Positions 58,050 through 64,000 of a DNA stretch of 64,000 nt are shown here, one piece after another. The notes below the pieces were generated by a model. The model was not told where the DNA came from, did not search any database, and was given only the letters and a program-made list of their open reading frames with translations. The DNA lies in NCBI RefSeq assembly GCF_009729855.1, contig NZ_WODA01000025.1, forward strand, positions 434,001 to 498,000, read 5' to 3'. Each line of letters opens with the position of its first letter. Positions within the stretch are counted from its first letter, which is position 1. Source of the stretch: Agromyces luteolus (lineage in GTDB: Bacteria > Actinomycetota > Actinomycetes > Actinomycetales > Microbacteriaceae). The position numbers and the translations under genes were made by a program.

Positions 58050-58982
58050 TCAGTTGATGGCCAGCACGAGCTTGCCGAGCGTGCCAGCGGCGAAGTGGCC
58101 CAGCGCGTCGGGCGCCTCGTCGAGTGTGTAGACGCGCTGCACGGTCACGGCCGTGTGTCCCTCGGCGTGATCGCGGGCGATGCGCTCCAGTGTCGCGTTC
58201 GTGGACTGCGCGAAGATCGGGACGACTCGTACGCCCTCGACCTGCAGCTGCGCAGGGTCCATCACCAACGTCGAGACGAGAACCCCACCCTCCCTCACGA
58301 TCGATGCCAATGCCGCCGGGTCGCCGGCGAAGTGCAGCACCGCGTCCACGCCGGACGGGTGGAGCTGGCGCACCTGCGCGGCGACATCCGCGCGGTAATC
58401 GACCGTCGAGGCCGCGCCGAGTTCACGCACCTTCGCGACCTCCTCGTCCGACGTCGCGGTGGCGACCACCTCGGCACCGGCCTTCGCCGCGAGCTGCACC
58501 ACCTGCTGGCCGACGCCTCCGGTCGCCCCGGCGACCAGCACCCGCTGACCGGCACCGATCGCCGCGGCATCGAACGCATCCGCCGCCGCCGTGCCGGCAA
58601 GGCCCAGCGCCGCAGCCTCCGTGTACCCGATTCCCTCCGGGATGCGGGCGATGCCGGTCGCGACGGGCACGGTCACGTACTCGCCGAAGGAGCCGTCGCC
58701 GAGGTCCTCTTTCGAGACCACGCCGAATACCCGGTCACCGACCACGAACTCCGTCACGTCCTGACCCAACGCGTCGATGACGCCCGCATAGTCCTTGCCG
58801 ACGACCACGGGGAACCGGTGGGTCATCATGCCCTTCAGACGGCCGCCCGCCACCGCGACGTCGAATCCGTTGATCGACGCGGCCTTGATCCGGACCCGCA
58901 CCTCACCGGCACCGGGCTCGGGCAGATCCACCTCTGCCACCTCGGGAGCCGTGTCGAAGTCCTTCAACACCAGAGCCTTCAT
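58050..58982 (-). CDS. Zinc-independent quinone oxidoreductase (MDR family)
   Basis: 310 residues; AGGAAG lies four bases before the ATG at 58982. The GroES-like domain lacks the catalytic-zinc Cys/His set and has the quinone-reductase pattern (KAASINGFDVAVAGG, VVGKDYAGVIDALGQDV). The nucleotide loop is VLVAGATGGVGQQVVQLAAK. It reduces quinones or alpha,beta-unsaturated carbonyls with NADPH. It is divergent from a TetR gene with two 16-bp operator palindromes in between. With the LLM, NAD(P)-binding and DoxX-like genes it forms an inducible redox module. Confidence 0.93.
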   Translation of the reverse strand: MKALVLKDFDTAPEVAEVDLPEPGAGEVRVRIKAASINGFDVAVAGGRLKGMMTHRFPVVVGKDYAGVIDALGQDVTEFVVGDRVFGVVSKEDLGDGSFGEYVTVPVATGIARIPEGIGYTEAAALGLAGTAAADAFDAAAIGAGQRVLVAGATGGVGQQVVQLAAKAGAEVVATATSDEEVAKVRELGAASTVDYRADVAAQVRQLHPSGVDAVLHFAGDPAALASIVREGGVLVSTLVMDPAQLQVEGVRVVPIFAQSTNATLERIARDHAEGHTAVTVQRVYTLDEAPDALGHFAAGTLGKLVLAIN

Positions 58983-59019
58983 GTCTTCCTGCCTTCCTGC
59001 GATCACGAGATCGATTTAG

Positions 59020-59073
59020 TGGAACCGTTGCTCCACTTCAAGAGTCAACCACACAACTGGAAGGACTATTCCA
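59020..59073. promoter_or_regulatory. Two TetR operator candidates between QOR and TetR genes
   Basis: TGGAACCGTTGCTCCA (59020-59035) and TGGAAGGACTATTCCA (59058-59073) share the form TGGAA-N6-(T/C)TCCA and are 38 bp apart. They occupy the whole 110-bp divergent region and probably control both directions. Confidence 0.7.
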
Positions 59074-59092
59074 CATCCGGTAAGATGATGAC

Positions 59093-59758
59093 GTGACTAA
59101 GCCGTCGACTGCCGAACCCAAGCCGCTGCGGGCGGATGCCGAACGCAACCGGCAGGCCATCATCTGCGCCGCCGGACGCGTGTTCGCTGAAGAGGGCACC
59201 GCGGTCACGCTCGAGCACATCGCGGATGTCGCCGGTGTCGGAGTCGGCACGATCTACCGCCGCTTCCCCACAGTGGATGAACTGGTCACCGTGGTGATGG
59301 AGGAGAAGATCGCGCGGTACGCCGACCGCACCGAGCAGGCGGTCGAACACGCACGAACCGCGCCCTGGGAGGCATTCGAGGACTACGTGTTCTTCATGCT
59401 CGAGCAGCAGGCCGCCGACCTCGCGTTCAGCGAACTCATCCTCCGCCCGCGCGACGCCACCGCCCTGTTCCGCAGCGAGATCTCTCGCGCTCTCGACGCC
59501 AGCATCGCCCTGGTGGACCGGGTCAAGGCGGCCGGGTCCCTTCGCGAGGACTTCGACCACAGCGACCTCTACCTGCTGATCAACGCCAACGCGGGCATCA
59601 TTCGCGGCATGGGACACGCTGCGACAAAGAGTTGGCGACGCTTCGGCGAATACATGCTCCAGGCCTTCCGCCATTCCGGCGACCACGAACTCACCCCGCC
59701 ACCGCGGACGTGGGCGCGCGCCAGCCGCGCGCGCTCACAGGCAAGCATCACCGGTTGA
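59093..59758 (+). CDS. TetR-family regulator of the quinone oxidoreductase operon
   Basis: 221 residues from a GTG at 59093. HTH: IICAAGRVFAEEGTAVTLEH then IADVAGVGVGTIYRRFPTVD. The C-terminal domain carries the actinobacterial TetR pattern with INANAGIIRGMGHAATKSWRR. It ends in an Arg/Ser-rich tail. The operator pair in its own promoter suggests that it represses itself and the divergent four-gene redox operon, with a quinone or electrophile as the likely inducer. Confidence 0.92.
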   Translation: MTKPSTAEPKPLRADAERNRQAIICAAGRVFAEEGTAVTLEHIADVAGVGVGTIYRRFPTVDELVTVVMEEKIARYADRTEQAVEHARTAPWEAFEDYVFFMLEQQAADLAFSELILRPRDATALFRSEISRALDASIALVDRVKAAGSLREDFDHSDLYLLINANAGIIRGMGHAATKSWRRFGEYMLQAFRHSGDHELTPPPRTWARASRARSQASITG

Positions 59759-59886
59759 CAGGATGGCGCCGACGATGCTCGCCACTCCATTCCGGTTCTC
59801 GCGTTTCGGACCGCGAGGGGCGGACGTGGGTGGGGGGCCGCGGCAGAGCCTCCCGCGTCGTGGAACAGCATGCCTAGGGTGAGGTC

Positions 59887-60801
59887 ATGACGGTGAAGGA
59901 CGAGGTCCGCGAGTTCCTGATCACCAGGCGCGCCCAGGTGCGACCCGGTCAGGTTGGTCTGCCCGACGGCGGAGGAGACCGGCGTGTGCCAGGACTGCGG
60001 CGCGAGGAGGTGGCGATGCTCGCCGATGTGAGCTTGGACTACTACACGCGACTTGAGCGGGGAAACATCCGCGGCGCATCGGAGAGCGTCCTGAACGCGA
60101 TCGCACGGGCCCTGCTGCTTGACGATATCGAGCGTGCCCACCTGTTCGACCTCGCTCGTCGCGCATCCGCCCCGCGAGTCTCCTCCCGGCCGATGCGTCC
60201 TCCGGGGTCCGTGCGCACGTCGGTGCAGCGGGTGCTCGACAGCATGGCCCTGCCGGCGATCGTGTACAACGCGCCACACGACATCGTCGGTGCGAACGAG
60301 GCCGGACGCGCGCTGTACCACATCCATTTCGACACCGACGCTCGCCCGAACATCGCCCGCACGACCTTCCTCGATCCACGCGCCCGCACGTTCTACGCGG
60401 ATTGGGGGGAAGCGCGCCGGATGACCGCCGCGATGCTCCGACTCGAAGTCGGCCGGAACCCGCTCGACGAGGAACTCACCGCACTGATCGGCGAGCTGTC
60501 GGCACGCAGCCCACAGTTCCGGAAGGACTGGGCAGAGCACGACGTCCACGAGCATCGCAGCGGGGTGAAGACCTTCAATCACCCCGGCGTCGGAGCGATC
60601 GAGGTGACATATGACGGCTGGCAACTGCCCGGCGAGAAGGGGTTGTCGATCGTGACGTACAGCGCCGAGCCCGGTACCCCCGACGCCGACCGCCTCGCTC
60701 TGCTGCCCGCATGGGCGGAGGACCGACGGGCACGAACGCTCGATGCCGGTGATCCGCAGGATGTCACGCGCGCCGCGCGGATGGAAGGCTCGACCGGGTA
60801 G
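59887..60801 (+). CDS. XRE-type HTH regulator with MmyB-like ligand-binding domain
   Basis: 304 residues. The N-terminal XRE HTH (about residues 1-85) has GLRREEVAMLADVSLDYYTR, LERGNIRGASESVLNAIARA, the hallmark of the MmyB-like regulators abundant in actinobacteria. The C-terminal PAS-like domain (about 110-270) has PAIVYNAPHDIVGANEAGRAL and FNHPGVGAIEVTYDGWQLPG. It binds small, often lipid-like ligands in characterised members. Such genes usually sit divergent from or beside the SDR or aldo-keto reductase they control; here the next gene on the same strand is an aldo-keto reductase 181 bp away. Confidence 0.92.
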   Translation: MTVKDEVREFLITRRAQVRPGQVGLPDGGGDRRVPGLRREEVAMLADVSLDYYTRLERGNIRGASESVLNAIARALLLDDIERAHLFDLARRASAPRVSSRPMRPPGSVRTSVQRVLDSMALPAIVYNAPHDIVGANEAGRALYHIHFDTDARPNIARTTFLDPRARTFYADWGEARRMTAAMLRLEVGRNPLDEELTALIGELSARSPQFRKDWAEHDVHEHRSGVKTFNHPGVGAIEVTYDGWQLPGEKGLSIVTYSAEPGTPDADRLALLPAWAEDRRARTLDAGDPQDVTRAARMEGSTG

Positions 60802-60982
60802 CCGGCACCGCCGTGAAGGACCTGGCGCACGATTCATCCGTCGACGGAGACGCGGTGCCACAGGTGTCGAATCGAGATTCACGCCGCGAAGGCCTGGGGG
60901 GTCTGGTCCGGGCCTCCCACGCCGTTCGATTCGCCGTCACGATGGAGCCGAACGTCACGCAAGCACATCGGGAGGACCACGT

Positions 60983-61840
60983 ATGCTCACGCGGAAGATC
61001 GGCTCGTTCGAGGTCGGTGCGATCGGCCTGGGCGGAATGTGGCTGTCACTGGACGGCCGGCCCGACGAGAACCGCGCCATTCGCACCGTTCACGCCGCGC
61101 TCGACGCAGGCGTGACACTCATCGATACCGCCGACGCCTACCGGTCGCGAACAGACGAGACGAACCACAACGAAATCCTGATCGCGAAGGCGCTGCGCAG
61201 CTACCGGGACGACACATCGAACGTCGTCGTCGCGACCAAGGGCGGCTTCCAGCGGCCCGCTGACGGAAGTTGGGTCAACAACGGCACGCCGGAGCACCTC
61301 AAGACCGCGGCGCGGATATCGGCGAGAAACCTGGGCGTGGACAGCATCGCCCTCTACCAGTTCCACGACCCGGACCCTGCCGTGCCGTTCGAGGACTCGA
61401 TCGGTGCGTTCAAGGATCTCCTCGCGGACGGTGTGATCCAGACGGCGGGCATCTCCAACGTCACCACGGATCAGATCCGCGTCGCCCGCGACATCCTGGG
61501 TGAGGGCCTGGTCTCGGTGCAGAACCGATACTCCCCCGCCCACCAGGACTCGCGATCCGAGCTCGAGCTCGCCGCCGAACTCGGGCTCGCGTTCCTGCCG
61601 TGGAACCCGCTCGGCGGCATCGGTCGCAGCCGCTCCATCGCAGGCGTGAACCCGGCGTTCGCAGAGATCGCCGCCGAGCGCGGTATCAGCCCGCAGCAGG
61701 TCGCCCTGGCGTGGGAGCTGTCGCTCGCGCCCACGATGATCCCGATCCCGGGAGCCTCCCGCCCTGAGACCATCGTCGATTCCGCACGCGCGGTCGACCT
61801 GCGGCTCACCGACGACGAGCTGACCCGCCTGGGCAGCTGA
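60983..61840 (+). CDS. Aldo/keto reductase
   Basis: 285 residues; GGGAGGA lies six bases before the ATG at 60983. The TIM-barrel tetrad is visible: Asp and Tyr in LIDTADAYRSRTDE, Lys in VVVATKGGFQRP and His in LYQFHDPDP. The C-terminal NADPH-site segment is IPIPGASRPETIVDSARAV. It reduces aldehydes or ketones with NADPH. It follows an MmyB-like regulator and precedes a second aldo-keto reductase by 116 bp on the same strand. Confidence 0.94.
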   Translation: MLTRKIGSFEVGAIGLGGMWLSLDGRPDENRAIRTVHAALDAGVTLIDTADAYRSRTDETNHNEILIAKALRSYRDDTSNVVVATKGGFQRPADGSWVNNGTPEHLKTAARISARNLGVDSIALYQFHDPDPAVPFEDSIGAFKDLLADGVIQTAGISNVTTDQIRVARDILGEGLVSVQNRYSPAHQDSRSELELAAELGLAFLPWNPLGGIGRSRSIAGVNPAFAEIAAERGISPQQVALAWELSLAPTMIPIPGASRPETIVDSARAVDLRLTDDELTRLGS

Positions 61841-61956
61841 CGAGGAGGGCAGGTTGAATTCCGAGTCGACGCGACCTTACCGCCGAGCGGGTTCGCTGAC
61901 ATGCTGAGTCCGGGCGGACGTCGGAGCGCCGTCGGCCCGGAGAGGGGGCTCCTCCC

Positions 61957-62925
61957 ATGAAGTACGGCAGGCTGGGCCCGACCGGCGTACGCGTTTCCCA
62001 GATCGGTTTGGGAACCGCCACATTCGGGGTCGCTCCCACAGCGTCAGATGCGGCCGGTATCGTCTCCGCGGCGCTCGATCTTGGGATCAACTTCTTCGAT
62101 ACGGCGGATGTGTACGGTTCGTCGCCGACGTTCGACAGGCCCGGCGCGCCTCCCTCGAGCGAGCGGGCGTCCGCGGAGGAGATCCTCGGCCGAGCACTCG
62201 CCGGTCGCCGCGACGAGGTCGTCCTCGCCACCAAGTGCGGCGAGCGGCGGTTCAATCCAGACGCCGGCCTGTCGCGACGGTATGTGATCCGCCAGGTCGA
62301 GCAGAGCCTGCGCCGACTGGGTACCGACTACATCGATCTCCACTACGCGCACTTCCCCGACCCCCACACGCCCCTGGAACAGACGCTCGCCGTCTACGAC
62401 GACCTGATCCGACAGGGGAAACTCCGCTACGTCGGGTTGTCGAACCATCCTGCCTGGCAGCTCACCGAGGCGTTGTGGATCGCGGACGGCGCGCGGCTCA
62501 GGTCCGGACCGGTCTGCGCCCAGGTCAAGTACAGCCTTCTCGACCGGACCGCGGAGCGTGAACTGGCCGCGGCGTGCGAACGGTTCGCCGCGTCGATCGT
62601 GCCGTATGCACCACTGCACGGAGGCCTGCTCGCCGACCTGGCCGTCCTGGATCGGCGCATCTCCGGTGACCAACGCTTCGGCGGCACGGGTTTCACCGAG
62701 ACCGAGATCGCGGTCGCACGGGAACTCGAACGGCTCGCCCGCGTCTGGGGTATGGGCATGCAACAGGTGTCCCTGAGCTGGCTGCTTTCCCGTCCGGCCG
62801 TGGCATCCGTGATCATCGGCGCCGAATCCGTCGACGAACTCCAGGCCAACGCCTCAGCGGCTGACGTGCAACTGACGACGGAGCAGGCGGACGCCGTATC
62901 GGCGCTGACCAACGCCGGTCACTGA
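61957..62925 (+). CDS. Aldo/keto reductase (Tas/YajO-like)
   Basis: 322 residues, longer than the preceding copy and of another subgroup. The ends MKYGRLGPTGVRVSQIGLGT and NFFDTADVYGSSPTF (Asp/Tyr) mark the barrel start. VLATKCGERRFN gives the Lys and DYIDLHYAHFPDP the His. VIIGAESVDELQANASAADV is the cofactor-binding end. RBS is GGAGAGGGG, about 10 bases before the ATG. Function is NADPH-dependent carbonyl reduction; substrate unknown. Two unlike aldo-keto reductases in tandem suggest successive or broad-specificity steps. Confidence 0.94.
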   Translation: MKYGRLGPTGVRVSQIGLGTATFGVAPTASDAAGIVSAALDLGINFFDTADVYGSSPTFDRPGAPPSSERASAEEILGRALAGRRDEVVLATKCGERRFNPDAGLSRRYVIRQVEQSLRRLGTDYIDLHYAHFPDPHTPLEQTLAVYDDLIRQGKLRYVGLSNHPAWQLTEALWIADGARLRSGPVCAQVKYSLLDRTAERELAAACERFAASIVPYAPLHGGLLADLAVLDRRISGDQRFGGTGFTETEIAVARELERLARVWGMGMQQVSLSWLLSRPAVASVIIGAESVDELQANASAADVQLTTEQADAVSALTNAGH

Positions 62926-62962
62926 GCAGCCCGCGGGTCCAGCACCCGAGCGTCGAGGCTGG

Positions 62963-63357
62963 CTACCGGGCGCCGTACTCCGCGTCGGTCACGTGGTTCC
63001 CCCAGACCGCGCTCGGCTGACCGGGGAGCGTATCCCACACGGCGAGGTGGGTCATGAAGCTATCCGGCGCAGCCCCGTGCCAATGCTCCTCCCCCGGAGG
63101 ACAGACCGCTGTCTCGCCCGGCCGAACTTCGACGACGGCGCCGCCTCGCGGTTGCACGAGCGCGATCCCTTCCAGCACGTGCAACGTCTGACCCCGGGAT
63201 GCGTGTGCCATGCCGTCCTGGCGCCTGGAGCGAAGCGGACGATTCCGGCGTTCGCCTGCTGGCCGGTTCCGTTCGGTGCCGCGACGGCGTCCAGCCAGAC
63301 ATCACCGGTGAACCACTCGGGCGGATTCTTGATGGTTTCGTGACGATGGACTTCCAT
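62963..63357 (-). pseudogene. Frameshifted cupin-domain protein
   Basis: The ATG at 63357 follows GGAGGAGATC and opens MEVHRHETIKNPPEWFTGD then IVRFAPGARTAWHTHPG, a cupin first motif. The frame then breaks at a CCCGGGG run near 63198. The rest continues in the next frame: GQTLHVLEGIALVQPRGGAV, CPPGEEHWHGAAPDSFMTHL and AVWGNHVTDAEYGAR, the second cupin motif and typical end of YhaK/carboxymuconolactone-associated cupins. One base lost at the junction explains it. It may be a true pseudogene or a sequencing error in the homopolymer. Confidence 0.8.
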
Positions 63358-63382
63358 GATCTCCTCCGTGTGTGGGCGGGCG

Positions 63383-63538
63383 TCAGCGTTCGGAAGCGGC
63401 GGCTGCAAGGGCACGGAGGGTCGGCACCGGGTCCTCTGTGTCGGGTTGCACGTTCACGGAGACGTGATCGGCGCCGGCGTCCCAGTGCGCCCGCGTGCGA
63501 TCCGCGAGTTCGTCGATGGTGCCGTGCGCGACGATCGT
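63383..63538 (-). pseudogene. C-terminal fragment of an LLM-class (F420/FMN) oxidoreductase
   Basis: About 51 codons, ending 25 bp before the cupin start, read IVAHGTIDELADRTRAHWDA then GADHVSVNVQPDTEDPVPTL. This is the closing helix and strand of luciferase-like oxidoreductases (usually ...VRAHLDAGADHVCVQV). The rest of the barrel is missing upstream, where sequence from an MFS transporter on the opposite strand begins. Confidence 0.65.
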
Positions 63539-63553
63539 GTCGGCGTCGTCACC

Positions 63554-63781
63554 GAGGAACTCGGTAGCGCCGTGAGCTTCAACCAGGTACTGCGTACGAT
63601 GGGCGGCTCGTTGGGGAGCGCGATCTCCGGTGCAGCGCTCGCGGCACACCTGGCCGGCGACGGACACCCGACGTCGGAAGGCATCTCGCTCGCGCTCCTC
63701 CTCGCGGTCATCGGATGCATCGCGGTGCTCGTCGCCCTCATCATCGACAACATCACCGGAAGGGCCCGTCCCTGCATGTGA
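63554..63781 (+). pseudogene. C-terminal fragment of an MFS (EmrB/QacA-like) transporter
   Basis: About 75 codons read EELGSAVSFNQVLRTMGGSL, GSAISGAALAAHLAGDGHP and a last helix SLALLLAVIGCIAVLVALII. This is the C-terminal loop and final helices of drug-efflux MFS proteins. The other ~400 residues are absent. It meets the opposite-strand LLM fragment within about 15 bp, so the junction is a deletion or rearrangement scar. Confidence 0.65.
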
Positions 63782-63844
63782 CGAACTACCGCGTCGATGG
63801 ACGCCATCCGCACGTCGACCATCCGCGGCGCAGTCGCCTCGGAG

Positions 63845-64000
63845 TCATCTGATGCTCGCCCCGGCCAGTCGGCGACCACGCTGCCATCGCACGAGAAGAC
63901 CGAGGGGCACGAAATAGAGCGCCGCGATTCCAGTGCCGACGAGGAGCGGCCCGCCCGCGCCGTTCTGCGCACCCAACGATAGGGCGGCGAGCCACGAGCC
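63845..64000 (-). CDS. MFS-type membrane transporter, C-terminal end (start outside window)
   Basis: The visible 51 codons end at a TGA at 63845-63847. They read GSWLAALSLGAQNGAGGPLL, then IAALYFVPLGLLVRWQRGRR and a short basic tail. This is the last transmembrane helix pair and cytosolic tail of an arabinose-efflux-like MFS protein. The gene continues past the right edge, so family and substrate cannot be set. Confidence 0.6.
   Translation of the reverse strand, partial: GSWLAALSLGAQNGAGGPLLVGTGIAALYFVPLGLLVRWQRGRRLAGASIR

Noticed and set aside
1-64000. Insertion sequences, integrase, CRISPR array, replication origin
   Set aside because: Searched by eye for transposase motifs, terminal inverted repeats, regularly spaced repeats and DnaA-box clusters; none found.

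Overview
The window is about 70% G+C. It carries actinobacterial hallmarks: GTG starts, a PP2C/FHA/Ser-Thr kinase cluster, F420/FMN luciferase-like enzymes and many TetR regulators. The gene content and the synteny at the left end (giant Ig-like repeat protein, winged-helix FHA protein, kinase, FHA protein, PP2C phosphatase) best fit the Microbacteriaceae (Agromyces/Microbacterium-like). This is inference from content, not a database result.

1-21 kb looks like core chromosome. A minus-strand phospho-signalling block (1-9083) is followed by a TerC-family membrane protein. Its leader has the features of a yybP-ykoY manganese riboswitch, including a visible alternative pairing with the ribosome-binding site. 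Next come a tRNA-Glu(CUC), a diacylglycerol-kinase-like lipid kinase, an MBL-fold hydrolase, an unusual Ala/Gly repeat membrane protein, a class A penicillin-binding protein with a Gly/Asn tail, an SDR-like protein, an unknown conserved-looking protein, an alpha/beta hydrolase, and a PepSY protein/OmpR regulator/histidine kinase operon divergent from a lipoprotein.

22.7-37 kb is patchier and partly accessory. It holds a nucleotidyltransferase gene that appears split into two remnants around an FAD oxidoreductase and an AbiE-like toxin-antitoxin pair with a palindromic operator. A NarL/LiaS-type two-component system is divergent from a tightly packed operon (ABC ATPase, FtsX-like permease, DUF6069, short DUF2231-like, VanZ, small alarmone synthetase). 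A TetR regulator has three matching operators in front of itself and of an NAD(P)-binding protein/ABC permease operon. A divergent sirtuin lacks the catalytic His. The region ends at a 3' fragment of tRNA-Gln with its terminator, a likely att scar of an integrative element.

37-64 kb is catabolic and accessory: SDR with TetR; GntR with an amidohydrolase/APC permease/amidohydrolase operon; a glycoside cluster (GH43, TetR, GH3, cytoplasmic GH78, large secreted GH78 preceded by a translationally coupled small ORF); three more TetR- or HTH-linked redox modules; two aldo-keto reductases; and a decayed right end with a frameshifted cupin and abutting fragments of a luciferase-like enzyme and an MFS transporter. 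No transposase, integrase, CRISPR array or replication origin was seen. Most regulators lie divergent to the genes they probably control, and seven of these intergenic regions contain palindromes that fit operators.
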